DNA of 11,715 nt from positions 1 through 11,715 of the forward strand of contig NZ_JANJXQ010000017.1 of NCBI RefSeq assembly GCF_024708915.1, read 5' to 3'. The stretch is from Thiobacillus sp. Its GTDB lineage: Bacteria > Pseudomonadota > Gammaproteobacteria > Burkholderiales > Thiobacillaceae. Under the pieces are notes generated by a model. The model ran no database searches, had not been told where the DNA came from, and saw only the letters and a program-made list of their open reading frames with translations. Of the stretch, positions 1 to 6,516 are shown piece after piece. How positions within the stretch are numbered: the stretch's first letter is position 1; each line of letters opens with the position of its first letter. A program made the translations under genes and the position numbers.

Positions 1-80
1 GCGATGATGAGTTGCAGGCGCTCTTTGGCGACCGAGGCGGTGGCTTTCTTTTCGCCGAATATGAGGGAGAGCCAGGACAT
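1..80 (-). CDS. minE: MinE, cell division topological specificity factor (N-terminal fragment)
   Basis: Only the first 26 codons are inside the window; the gene continues past position 1. The start is ATG at 80-78 and the product begins [20 protein letters not shown], followed by RLQLII. This matches the MinE N-terminus: a short amphipathic membrane-binding segment followed by the AKERLQ(I/L)I(V/I) anti-MinCD segment. MinE stimulates the MinD ATPase at the membrane and drives pole-to-pole oscillation, so that MinC blocks FtsZ rings only near the poles. A single base separates its start from the minD stop. Its ribosome site GGAGG lies inside the end of minD about 9 bases upstream, which implies coupled translation. 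Identity is secure from sequence plus order, although only a third of the gene is visible. Confidence 0.93.
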   Translation of the reverse strand, partial: MSWLSLIFGEKKATASVAKERLQLII

Positions 81-81
81 G

Positions 82-897
82 TCACTTGCCTCCGAACAGA
101 CGTTTGATCAGGCCCGGCTTTTCGTATTCGACGAAACGCAGCGGGTGTTCTTCGCCGAGAAAACGGCCGATCGTATCCTGGTAGGCGTCGGCGACCGGCG
201 TGTCTTTCTGGTGGATGGCCGGGATGCCCTGGTTGGACGCCTGCAGCACCGCCTCGGATTCGGGAATCACGCCCAGCAGTGGAATCCGCAGCAGTTCCTG
301 GATGTCGGTGTAGGTCAGCATCTCGCCATCGTGCGCACGTTTGGGTGAATAGCGCGTGACCAGCAGGTGTTCCTGCACCGGTTCGCGGCCTTCGATAGCG
401 CGGCGGCTTTTCGACTGGATGATGCCGAGAATGCGGTCGGAGTCGCGCACCGACGAGACTTCCGGGTTGGTGACGACGATCGCCACGTCGGCAAAGGTCA
501 GCGCCACCACCGCACCGTGCTCGATGCCGGCGGGCGAGTCGCAGACGACGTAGTCGTAGCCCTGGTGTTCGAGCTCCTTCAGCACCTTTTCCACGCCTTC
601 CTCGGTAAGGGCGTCCTTGTCGCGGGTCTGCGAGGCGGGCAGCACGTACAGGTTGTCGGCGTGTTTGTCCTTGATCAGCGCCTGGTGCAGGTTGGCGTCG
701 CCCTGGATGACGTTGACGAAGTCGTACACCACGCGGCGCTCGCAGCCCATGATGAGATCGAGGTTCCTCAGGCCGACGTCGAAATCGATCACGGCCGTCT
801 TGAAGCCGCGCAGGGCCAGGCCGCTGGCGATCGAGGCGCTGGTGGTGGTCTTGCCGACGCCGCCCTTGCCTGAGGTGACAGTGATGATGGTGGTCAC
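82..897 (-). CDS. minD: MinD, septum site-determining ATPase
   Basis: This 271-residue ParA/MinD-type ATPase has the length usual for the family. The deviant Walker [10 protein letters not shown], is at residues 10-18 with the signature Lys11 and Lys16. The run [19 protein letters not shown] (about 38-56) and DSPAGIE (about 120) are typical MinD switch and Walker B regions. The C-terminus, [12 protein letters not shown], is the amphipathic membrane-targeting helix. ATP-bound MinD dimerises on the inner membrane, recruits MinC and is released by MinE. The start is a GTG at 897-895, supported by an AGGAAG ribosome site 6 bases upstream; residues from here match the family N-terminus exactly. 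It lies 24 bases after minC and 1 base before minE in one operon. Confidence 0.97.
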   Translation of the reverse strand: MTTIITVTSGKGGVGKTTTSASIASGLALRGFKTAVIDFDVGLRNLDLIMGCERRVVYDFVNVIQGDANLHQALIKDKHADNLYVLPASQTRDKDALTEEGVEKVLKELEHQGYDYVVCDSPAGIEHGAVVALTFADVAIVVTNPEVSSVRDSDRILGIIQSKSRRAIEGREPVQEHLLVTRYSPKRAHDGEMLTYTDIQELLRIPLLGVIPESEAVLQASNQGIPAIHQKDTPVADAYQDTIGRFLGEEHPLRFVEYEKPGLIKRLFGGK

Positions 898-921
898 GGA
901 GCTTCCTTTTTTGCTGGGGAG

Positions 922-1671
922 TTAGAGAGGTTCGATGACGATCTGGCTGGCATCGGCCAGGCGGATTTGCGCGGGTTTGCGCGCTACGGCGGCATCCGGT
1001 GCAGATTCAAAGGTGCGATAGACGCCAGCGATCGAGACCAGTTCGGCTTCGAGATGGGTGGTGAAGATGCGTGCCGAGGCGTCGCCGCGCGCGCCGGCGA
1101 GGGCGCGGCCCTTGAGCGGCGCATAGACGTGGATGCTGCCGTCGGCGATCACTTCCGCGCCGGGGTTGACCGCGGCCAGCACCACGATGTCGCCGCCCGC
1201 CGCGTACACCCGCTGGCCCGAGCGCAGCGGCTTGTCGATGATGCGGGTGGGGGCGGCGGCAGGCGCGGCGGCGGGTTCCGGTGCGGCCTCGGCTTGTGGC
1301 GCGGACGGCGCGTCGACAGGCGCAGCTGTCGGCGCGGGCGCGACATCGTTGAGCACCAGCAGCCCGGCCTGCGCGGCGGCGGCGGCCAGTTCGGACGACG
1401 CATTCTGCACCGCGAACGGGTTCAGCCCCCGGCTTTTCAGTTCCTGCGCCAGCCAGGTCCAGTCGGGCGATGCCGCGTCGGCCGGCAGACGGCCGCACTC
1501 GAATACCGCGGCCTCGCCAGCGAAGAAATCCGGCGTTGCCGCAAACAGCGTGGTGAGGTGCGTGTTCAGCGCAGCATGCTCGGCGCTGTTGAGGATGACT
1601 TGTATCCCGGCAAGCCGCGTGGTTTTCAGTTCCAGCGCGGGTGCAGGGCGGGGCTCACGTCGGCGCGGCAT
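922..1671 (-). CDS. minC: MinC, septum formation inhibitor
   Basis: The product is 249 residues. An N-terminal FtsZ-inhibiting domain (about 10-108) leads into an Ala/Pro-rich linker (about 110-142) and the C-terminal beta-helix dimerisation domain (about 145-249). The last is diagnostic: RSGQRVYA at 150-157 (the RSGQ motif contacts MinD), then GAEVIADGSIHVYAPLKGRA and ARIF...ELVSIAG. MinC is carried to the membrane by MinD and destabilises FtsZ polymers away from midcell. It is the first gene of minCDE. The ATG at 1671-1669 has no visible Shine-Dalgarno sequence (the preceding bases are C-rich), so the exact start is less certain than the identity; no better in-frame start was seen. Confidence 0.95.
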   Translation of the reverse strand: MPRRREPRPAPALELKTTRLAGIQVILNSAEHAALNTHLTTLFAATPDFFAGEAAVFECGRLPADAASPDWTWLAQELKSRGLNPFAVQNASSELAAAAAQAGLLVLNDVAPAPTAAPVDAPSAPQAEAAPEPAAAPAAAPTRIIDKPLRSGQRVYAAGGDIVVLAAVNPGAEVIADGSIHVYAPLKGRALAGARGDASARIFTTHLEAELVSIAGVYRTFESAPDAAVARKPAQIRLADASQIVIEPL

Positions 1672-1725
1672 GGCAGGCAGGGCGGGGAGAATTCACAAAA
1701 CGGGCGGATAGAAAGCAACCCCGAG

Positions 1726-1754
1726 AGTCTAGCCGCACCTGCATGGCGGGGCAA
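1726..1754 (-). promoter_or_regulatory. Sigma-70-like promoter of minCDE
   Basis: On the minus strand TTGCCC (1754-1749) is followed after exactly 17 bases by TAGACT (1731-1726). This places a start near 1719 and gives a leader of about 48 bases before the minC ATG. A second candidate just upstream, TCAACA (1788-1783) - 17 bases - TATAAC (1765-1760), is also possible. These are pattern matches only. Confidence 0.5.
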
Positions 1755-1788
1755 GGCGCGTTATACCCCGCGCCCGCCCGCGTGTTGA

Positions 1789-1811
1789 GGCGGTTCGGCA
1801 AGCCGGCCGCC
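1789..1811 (-). terminator. GC-rich hairpin after the usp gene, possible terminator
   Basis: The minus strand folds as GGCGG-C-CGG-CTTG-CCG-AA-CCGCC, starting 17 bases after the usp stop. It has no U-tract, so it is at best a weak or Rho-assisted terminator separating usp from minC. Confidence 0.25.
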
Positions 1812-1827
1812 AGGCGATGGGAAACGC

Positions 1828-2277
1828 CTATTTCCCCGGGATCAGCAAAACAGGTTTGACGGCAAGACGTGCGGTTCCCTCGGCGACGCTGCCGAGTAAC
1901 AGGCGCGTCAGCCCGCGGCGGCCATGGGTGCCGATGACGATGAGATCGGCCGGCCAGGCTTCCGCGTCGTGGGCAATCATCTCAGATACCCGCTGATTCA
2001 TGGTCTCGATCTGGACGAGATGCGTTTCAACCCCCACCCCGGCAGCCGTTGCGGCCGTTTCTGCCTGGGCCAGGATTGACTGCCCGTTTCTGGCGATGCT
2101 CTCCAGCATGGCGGGCTGGTCAATAAACTCGGCGCCAAAATTATTGATGTTCGTGGCGTCGATCACGTGCACGATCCGCAGGCGGGCGTGCTGTTCGGAG
2201 GCAAGCCTGATGGCAGCCTGCAACGCAAGATCGCTGGTTTCGCTCGCATCTACAGCCACCAGAATTCGATTGAACAT
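1828..2277 (-). CDS. Universal stress protein (UspA family), single domain
   Basis: The product is 149 residues, the normal length of a single Usp domain. It opens with the family strand MFNRILVAVDAS (Asp10 is the usual adenine-side acidic residue) and ends with the ATP-binding pattern G-x2-G-x9-G-S, seen as GTHGRRG at 116-122 and GS at 129-130. This places it with the ATP-binding rather than the UspA-type nucleotide-free subclass. The frame is open 8 codons further upstream, but the ATG at 2277-2275 is preceded by AAGGAGAC at good spacing and the family N-terminus starts here. Such cytoplasmic proteins act in stress and growth-arrest survival; the specific partner cannot be read from sequence. 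It is a monocistronic gene between nrtD and minC, separated by 190 and 156 bases. Confidence 0.93.
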   Translation of the reverse strand: MFNRILVAVDASETSDLALQAAIRLASEQHARLRIVHVIDATNINNFGAEFIDQPAMLESIARNGQSILAQAETAATAAGVGVETHLVQIETMNQRVSEMIAHDAEAWPADLIVIGTHGRRGLTRLLLGSVAEGTARLAVKPVLLIPGK

Positions 2278-2361
2278 GATGTCTCCTTGAAAAGATGCCA
2301 CGCGGAAGACCGTATCAACAACCGGATGATGGTTGAAATATAGACGCTGGCGCTGGTGTGA

Positions 2362-2386
2362 GGCGGCACGATGAACCCATGCCGCC
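2362..2386 (-). terminator. 9-bp hairpin between nrtD and usp, possible terminator
   Basis: GGCGGCATG and CGTGCCGCC pair around a 7-base loop on the minus strand, including one G-U pair. It begins about 80 bases after the nrtD stop and lacks a following U-run. The rest of the 2278-2468 gap shows a TATATT that could be a usp -10 box, but no convincing -35. Confidence 0.3.
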
Positions 2387-2468
2387 CATACGGAGCCGCG
2401 GGGGCAGTGCGGAATCGGCCTGTTCGCAGCGTGGCGGGTTGCCGCGATGATCGCAGGCGTACCCGGGC

Positions 2469-3266
2469 TCAGGCTGCCTCTTGCGGCCGCATCTGCCGGC
2501 GGTAGAGGAATTCCAGCACCTGGCTGCGCAGCGCGGCGTAGTGCGGGTCGTGCGCCAACTGCAGGCGGTCGCGCGGCCGTGGCAGACCGACGTCGAGGAT
2601 TTCGCCGATGGTGGCGGCCGGGCCGTTGGTCATCATCACGATGCGGTCGGACAGCAATACCGCCTCGTCGACGTCGTGGGTCACCATGATGACGGTGCTT
2701 TTTGTCGCTGCGACGATCTTCATCAGTTCGTCCTGCAGGTGGGCGCGGGTCAACGCGTCGAGCGCGCCGAAAGGCTCGTCCATCAACAGCACTTTCGGTT
2801 CCATCGCCAGCGCGCGGGCGATGCCGACGCGCTGCTTCATGCCGCCCGAGATCTCGCCCGGCAGCTTGGCCGCGGCATGGCTCAGACCCACCAGATCGAG
2901 CGCGGCGCGGGTACGCGCCTTCAATTGCGCACTGGTTTCGCGGCCGCCGAACACTTTTTCCACCGCCAGATGGACGTTTTCGAACGCGGTAAGCCAGGGC
3001 AGCAGCGAATGATTCTGGAACACGACGCCGCGTTCCGGGCCGGGCCCCCTGATCTCCTTGTTGGCGAGCAGCAGCACGCCGCCGCTGGCGTCGAGCAGGC
3101 CCGCCACCAGATTGAGCAGGGTCGACTTGCCGCAGCCGGAGTGGCCGATCAGCGCGATGAACTCACCCTGCTCGACATTGAGATTGATGCCGGTGAGCGC
3201 GGTGAATTTGCCTTTCCTGGTGCTGAACACCATCGAGGCGTTTTCGATCTGGACGTAGCTTTGCAT
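2469..3266 (-). CDS. nrtD: Nitrate/nitrite ABC transporter ATPase, NrtD-type
   Basis: This 265-residue ABC ATPase has Walker [10 protein letters not shown] (41-49), Q-loop Gln84, signature ISGGMKQR (139-146), Walker B VLLMDE (159-164), D-loop ALD (168-170) and H-loop His197. The C-terminal stretch [14 protein letters not shown] followed by PRPRDR is characteristic of the NrtD/CmpD/CynD group rather than generic TauB/SsuB ATPases. It powers uptake through NrtB. The open frame extends 19 codons further, into a repeat-rich spacer, but the ATG at 3266-3264 ([10 protein letters not shown]) has GGAGAC 5 bases upstream and fits the family start. It is the third gene of nrtABD, 79 bases after nrtB. 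Cyanate or bicarbonate as substrate cannot be ruled out from the ATPase alone. Confidence 0.92.
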   Translation of the reverse strand: MQSYVQIENASMVFSTRKGKFTALTGINLNVEQGEFIALIGHSGCGKSTLLNLVAGLLDASGGVLLLANKEIRGPGPERGVVFQNHSLLPWLTAFENVHLAVEKVFGGRETSAQLKARTRAALDLVGLSHAAAKLPGEISGGMKQRVGIARALAMEPKVLLMDEPFGALDALTRAHLQDELMKIVAATKSTVIMVTHDVDEAVLLSDRIVMMTNGPAATIGEILDVGLPRPRDRLQLAHDPHYAALRSQVLEFLYRRQMRPQEAA

Positions 3267-3276
3267 GTTTGTCTCC

Positions 3277-3342
3277 GTGAAGGGTGAGGTGGCAGGCGTG
3301 AGGGCGGCGTGTGTGAACTTCACCTCACGCCTGACCCTTTAC
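3277..3342. repeat. Inverted heptad-repeat element between nrtB and nrtD
   Basis: Two arms fill most of the 79-base spacer. GTGAAGGGT (3277-3285) plus CAGGCGTGAGG (3293-3303) face CCTCACGCCTG (3323-3333) plus ACCCTTTAC (3334-3342). The inner 11 bp pair perfectly; the outer 9 pair with one G-T, and a 7-base insert sits in the left arm. Each arm is itself a run of degenerate 7-mers (TCACGCC, TGACCCT, TTACGCC, TCACTCA). The right arm runs up to the end of nrtB. Confidence 0.7.
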
Positions 3343-3345
3343 GCC

Positions 3346-4257
3346 TCACTCATACGAGAACCGTTTCGCGATCAGCATCAGACCCTGCTCCAGCAGCAGC
3401 CCGACGATGCCGACGATGAAGATGGCGATGATGATGTGGGCGACGTTGAGGTTGTTCCATTCGTCCCATACCCAGAAGCCGATGCCGACGCCGCCGGTGA
3501 GCATCTCGGCGGCGACGATCACCAGCCAGGCGACGCCGATTGCCAGCCGCACGCCGGTCAGTACGTAGGGCAGCACGGCCGGGAACAGGATGCGGGTAAA
3601 CACCTTGAACTCGGACAGGTTGAGCACGCGCGCGACGTTCAGGTAGTCCTGCGGGATGCGCTGCACCCCGGCGGCGGTGTTCAGCACCATCGGCCAGATA
3701 CTGGAAATGAAAATCACCCAGATCGACGCCGGCTCGGCCTTCTGCAGCACCAAGAGGCCGATCGGCAGCCAGGCGAGCGGCGACACCGGCCGCAGGATGC
3801 TGATGATGGGCGATAGCATCTGGTTGAGGAAGGCGAAGCGGCCGATCATGAAACCGAGCGGAATGCCGATGGCGGCGGCGAGTCCGAAGCCGATGCCGAC
3901 GCGGTAGAGCGAGTTGAGGATGTTCCAGCCGATGCCCTTGTCGTTGGGGCCGTTGTCATAGAAGGGATCGGAAAACAGATCGACTGCGGCGACCCAGGTT
4001 TCAGCGGGACCGGGTATCGTGCCGCCGGTGTTGGCGATGATCGCCCACAGCGCGACGAAAAACACCAGGCCGAGCGCCGGCGGGATGCTGGCCTTGACGC
4101 CGTTGACCACGCCTTCGAGGAAGCGCTTGCCGCCTTCGGTTTCGAACAGCGGCGTGCGGCGCGCCGGCAACACGGGTTCGTTTGCGGCGAACTGCTCGGT
4201 TTCCGGTGCTGCCATGACTTCGGACAGGTTTCGGTCGTTCAATGTGACTGCATTCAT
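3346..4257 (-). CDS. nrtB: Nitrate/nitrite ABC transporter permease, NrtB-type
   Basis: This 303-residue inner-membrane permease belongs to the NrtB/CmpB/SsuC/TauC family. It has a hydrophilic N-terminus of about 55 residues and hydrophobic segments near 59-77, 117-140, 146-170, 176-195, 225-250 and 272-298. The cytoplasmic EAA-type loop that contacts the ATPase is at about 206-236 (NVARVLNLSEFKVFTRILFP, then LPYVLTGVRL). The GGTIPGPAETW segment near 78-88 is typical of the nitrate branch. The frame is open 12 codons upstream, but ATG at 4257-4255 has AAGGAG 7 bases before it and is preferred. It lies 45 bases after nrtA, with a strong hairpin in that gap, and 79 bases before nrtD. It forms the channel through which substrate delivered by NrtA passes. 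Confidence 0.93.
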   Translation of the reverse strand: MNAVTLNDRNLSEVMAAPETEQFAANEPVLPARRTPLFETEGGKRFLEGVVNGVKASIPPALGLVFFVALWAIIANTGGTIPGPAETWVAAVDLFSDPFYDNGPNDKGIGWNILNSLYRVGIGFGLAAAIGIPLGFMIGRFAFLNQMLSPIISILRPVSPLAWLPIGLLVLQKAEPASIWVIFISSIWPMVLNTAAGVQRIPQDYLNVARVLNLSEFKVFTRILFPAVLPYVLTGVRLAIGVAWLVIVAAEMLTGGVGIGFWVWDEWNNLNVAHIIIAIFIVGIVGLLLEQGLMLIAKRFSYE

Positions 4258-4271
4258 ATGCGTTCTCCTTG

Positions 4272-4292
4272 TGCCCCGGCGAGGCCGGGGCA
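4272..4292 (-). other. Intercistronic GC hairpin between nrtA and nrtB
   Basis: TGCCCCGGC, loop of three, GCCGGGGCA: a perfect 9-bp stem beginning 10 bases after the nrtA stop and ending just before the nrtB ribosome site. It has no U-tract. Such hairpins often protect the 3' end of a binding-protein message and lower expression of the membrane genes downstream; that role is inferred here. Confidence 0.6.
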
Positions 4293-4302
4293 TGCGTCAT
4301 CC

Positions 4303-5574
4303 TCAGGCCTTGATCTTGAAACTGTCGGCGTACCTGGCTGGATCCTTGCCGTCCCACGCCACGCCGTCGATCAGCTTCGACGAGCGCATCCCGGACTTCG
4401 GCAGCGGGGTCTTGGTCATCGTGGCGGCATCCCTGTAGATGTCGATGCGGTTGACCTGCTTCGCCACTGCCAGATAGTCCGGGTGGGCCTTCAGCAGGCC
4501 CCAGCGCTTGTGCTGGGTGAGAAACCACATGCCGTCGGACAGGTAGGGGAAACCGACCTGGCCGCCGTTGAAGAACTTCATGTAGTTGGGGTCGGCCCAC
4601 TTCTTGCCGTTGCCGTTGTCGTATTCACCCTGCATGCGGCCCACGATCGAACCGTAGTCGGTGTTGACGTAGGACTTGGCTGCGATCACCTTCGCCACTT
4701 CGGCGCGGTTCTTCATGTCGTCGATGTATTTCGACGCATCGAGAATGGCGGCGACCATCGCCCGCGCCGTGTTGGGGTATTTCTGCACGAATTCTGCGGT
4801 GGTGCCGAGCACCTTCTCCGGATGATCTTTCCAGATGTCCTGCGTGGTCACGGCAGTGAAGCCGATGTTGTCGCGGATCGCGCGTGCGCCCCATGGCTCG
4901 CCGACGCAGAAGCCGTCCATGTTGCCCACCCGCATGTTGGCGACCATCTGCGGCGGCGGCACGACGATGTTCTTGACGTCGCGGAAAGGATCGATGCCGT
5001 AGGCGGCCAGCCAGTAGTACAGCCACATCGCGTGGGTGCCGGTGGGGAAAGTCTGGGCGAAGGTGTATTCGCGCGGCTCGGCCTTCACCAGCCTGGCGAG
5101 CGAGGCGCCGTCGACCGCACCCTTGTCCTTCAGTTGTTTCGACAGCGTGATCGCCTGGCCGTTGTTGTTGATCGTGGCGAGCACCGCCATGTCCTTCTTC
5201 GGCCCGCCGATGCCGAGCTGCACGCCGTAGATCAGACCGTACAGCACATGGGAGGCGTCGAGTTCGCCGTTCACCAGCTTGTCGCGCACCGCCGCCCACG
5301 AGGCCTCCTTGCTGGGCGTGATCTTGAGGCCGTATTTCCTGTCGAAACCTTTCACCGAGGCCATCACCACCGACGCGCAGTCGGTCAGCGGAATGAAGCC
5401 GATGCTGAGATTGGGTTTTTCCGGTGCATCCGAGCCGGCGGCCCAGGCGCCCTGTCGCACCCCCGGCGGCACCAGCGCCATGAGGGCGGCAGCGACGGAA
5501 ACGCCGGTGGTTTTTTTCAGGAAATCACGCTTACCCGGGTCTTGTACGATGGGCTTGTCCTGGTTGTCGCTCAC
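4303..5574 (-). CDS. nrtA: Nitrate/nitrite-binding protein of ABC transporter, NrtA-type
   Basis: This 423-residue protein captures nitrate/nitrite in the periplasm for NrtB/NrtD. Family landmarks are IGFIPLTDCASVV (58-70), SWAAVRDKL (92-100), NNNGQAITLS, TGTHAMWLYYWLAAYGIDP and CVGEPWGARA. An export signal is present: GKRDFLKK at 14-21, a hydrophobic stretch to about 36 and a likely cut after AWA (43-45). The signal resembles a Tat leader but has Lys-Arg instead of Arg-Arg. The frame is open 35 codons further upstream, but that part would be translated from the leader terminator and RNA motif. The GTG at 5574-5572, with GGAG 8 bases upstream, is therefore chosen. It is the first gene of nrtABD and is controlled by the sigma-54 promoter and leader at 5575-5722. 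A bicarbonate- or cyanate-binding paralogue is less likely given the adjacent nasT. Confidence 0.93.
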   Translation of the reverse strand: MSDNQDKPIVQDPGKRDFLKKTTGVSVAAALMALVPPGVRQGAWAAGSDAPEKPNLSIGFIPLTDCASVVMASVKGFDRKYGLKITPSKEASWAAVRDKLVNGELDASHVLYGLIYGVQLGIGGPKKDMAVLATINNNGQAITLSKQLKDKGAVDGASLARLVKAEPREYTFAQTFPTGTHAMWLYYWLAAYGIDPFRDVKNIVVPPPQMVANMRVGNMDGFCVGEPWGARAIRDNIGFTAVTTQDIWKDHPEKVLGTTAEFVQKYPNTARAMVAAILDASKYIDDMKNRAEVAKVIAAKSYVNTDYGSIVGRMQGEYDNGNGKKWADPNYMKFFNGGQVGFPYLSDGMWFLTQHKRWGLLKAHPDYLAVAKQVNRIDIYRDAATMTKTPLPKSGMRSSKLIDGVAWDGKDPARYADSFKIKA

Positions 5575-5603
5575 GTTGCGTTCTCCAAATACCCAAAGGG
5601 CAT

Positions 5604-5639
5604 AAATAAAAAGGCGTCGCCTTCCGGGCGGACGCCTTT
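5604..5639 (-). terminator. Leader terminator (attenuator) in front of nrtA
   Basis: On the minus strand AAAGGCGTC (5639-5631), a bulged C, GCC, loop CGGAA, GGC and GACGCCTTT (5618-5610) form a strong stem of about 12 bp. It is followed by TTATTT, a classical intrinsic terminator. It sits about 30 bases before the nrtA start, so it lies in the leader and must be overcome for expression. Its 5' arm is shared with the second hexaloop hairpin of the ANTAR motif. Confidence 0.88.
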
Positions 5640-5698
5640 GTCCAAGAAATGAATAAATCAGGGCCACGCTGAAAGCCACATCGTTGCGACTGTTCAGC
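5630..5698 (-). promoter_or_regulatory. Two-hexaloop ANTAR-binding RNA motif (NasT antitermination target)
   Basis: The known ANTAR target is two hairpins with six-base loops having A at loop position 1 and G at position 4, the second overlapping a terminator arm. Both are here on the minus strand. Hairpin 1 (5698-5668) is GCTGAA-C-AGTCGC, loop AACGAT, GTGGCT-TTCAGC, a 12-bp stem with G-U pairs. Hairpin 2 (5643-5630) is GGAC, loop AAAGGC, GTCC. Loop and 3' arm of hairpin 2 form the 5' arm of the terminator, so the two folds exclude each other. The spacer between hairpins is 24 bases. NasT, encoded just upstream, is the expected ligand. Confidence 0.88.
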
Positions 5699-5706
5699 AG
5701 AGGTAT

Positions 5707-5722
5707 AGCAACCGCTGTGCCA
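5707..5722 (-). promoter_or_regulatory. Sigma-54 promoter of nrtABD
   Basis: TGGCAC, five bases, TTGCT on the minus strand matches the -24/-12 consensus (TGGCAC-N5-TTGCW) at every fixed position. The expected start is near 5696, which puts hairpin 1 of the ANTAR motif at the very 5' end of a leader of about 122 bases. Confidence 0.85.
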
Positions 5723-5796
5723 GAACCGCGGATTCCTTGTGTTTTCTGGCTTGGCAGGGTTTTCGTGGTCTGGCGGCCCGATCGGTGCGTTGCGAT

Positions 5797-5817
5797 TGCG
5801 CACCTATGCAGTGCGCA
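5797..5817 (-). promoter_or_regulatory. NtrC-like enhancer site
   Basis: TGCGCAC-N7-GTGCGCA is a perfect 7+7 inverted repeat containing the NtrC core GCAC-N7-GTGC. Its centre is about 111 bases upstream of the predicted sigma-54 start, a usual distance for an enhancer. A second, poorer match (GCAC-N7-GCCG) lies about 20 bases closer to the promoter. Confidence 0.72.
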
Positions 5818-5843
5818 TCCGCGCCGCCATGCACCAAACGAAA

Positions 5844-6404
5844 CTAGATTTTTTGCAGGATCTGGCGCGCGATTTCTGCCAGCTTCATGCCACGATCCAT
5901 CGCCGTGCGCCGCATTTCGCGATACACCTCGGGCTCCGATGCGCCGGTCTGCTTGATCAGCAGCGCCTTGGCCTGGTCGATCAGCCTGCGTTCGGCCAGT
6001 TCGAGGCGCGCCTGTTCAAGCTGGCCGTGCAATGTCTGGAAGGCTTCGAAGCGCGATACCGCGACGTCGAGGATGGGGCGCAGGCGCGCCGGGTCGAGCC
6101 CGTCGACCACGTAGGACGTCACCCCCGCCTGCGTCGCCGCGCGGATCGATTGCGTGCTGCCGTCGCCGGTGAACATCACGACCGGACGCGGACAATTCTG
6201 GTTCGCCACGCAGAGGTGCGCCAGCGTATCGCGGTCGGGCGAGTCCTGCGCGATGATCACCACGTCCGGGCGCAGCGCCCGCACCTGCGCATCCAGACTG
6301 CGCGCCGAATTGAGCGTGGCCGCGACCACACAGCCCGCCGCTTGCAGCGCGGGCACCAGCATCGCCAGCCGCTCGGGCTGGTTTTCAATAATCAGTACGC
6401 GCAT
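5844..6404 (-). CDS. nasT: NasT-type ANTAR-domain antiterminator with degenerate receiver
   Basis: The product is 186 residues: an N-terminal receiver-like domain (1-115), a coiled coil (about 120-140) and a C-terminal ANTAR RNA-binding domain (about 130-186; LAERRLIDQAKALLIKQ then MRRTAMDRGMKLAEIA). ANTAR proteins bind double-hexaloop RNA and prevent termination; such an RNA lies directly downstream, before nrtA. The receiver looks inactive as a phosphate acceptor: the acidic pair is Glu7-Asn8 and the position of the phosphorylated Asp is Ala52 (IIAQDSP). In known systems NasT is held inactive by the nitrate sensor NasS; no nasS is next to this gene. The frame is open 37 codons further upstream across a terminator, so the ATG at 6404-6402, with GGA just before it, is used. 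Confidence 0.9.
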   Translation of the reverse strand: MRVLIIENQPERLAMLVPALQAAGCVVAATLNSARSLDAQVRALRPDVVIIAQDSPDRDTLAHLCVANQNCPRPVVMFTGDGSTQSIRAATQAGVTSYVVDGLDPARLRPILDVAVSRFEAFQTLHGQLEQARLELAERRLIDQAKALLIKQTGASEPEVYREMRRTAMDRGMKLAEIARQILQKI

Positions 6405-6432
6405 GTTCCATTCGGTTGTCTGTAGGCGTCGT

Positions 6433-6458
6433 AAAAAAGCGGCCTCCGGAGGGGCCGC
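6433..6458 (-). terminator. Intrinsic terminator in the nasT leader
   Basis: On the minus strand GCGGCC, an 8-base loop (CCTCCGGA) and GGCCGC are followed by TTTTTT (6438-6433). It ends only 28 bases before the nasT ATG, which leaves no room for a promoter downstream. It must therefore lie within the nasT message and act as an attenuator, unless an unseen promoter overlaps it. Confidence 0.75.
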
Positions 6459-6481
6459 CAGGTCGGAGGAGGCTGCCTGAG

Positions 6482-6516
6482 CGTGGTTGTTGCTGCGTAG
6501 CAGCTTTACAACCACG
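6482..6516 (-). other. Long hairpin in the nasT leader
   Basis: CGTGGTTGT (6516-6508) pairs perfectly with ACAACCACG (6490-6482), enclosing a second stem GCTGC-TAC-GCAGC. Directly upstream is CCCC-GCAA-GGGG, a tetraloop hairpin. Neither loop has the six-base A1/G4 form of the ANTAR motif. Function unknown. Confidence 0.6.

Noticed and set aside
4258..5652. Long plus-strand frame (464 codons) opposite nrtA
   Set aside because: Shadow of a clear family gene on the other strand; composition is typical of antisense frames in GC-rich coding DNA. The same applies to 9783-11201 and 9712-10929 opposite copA.
5575..5679. Longer N-terminus of NrtA from an ATG at 5679
   Set aside because: It would be encoded by the terminator and hexaloop region; the GTG with GGAG at 5574 fits the export signal and family start.
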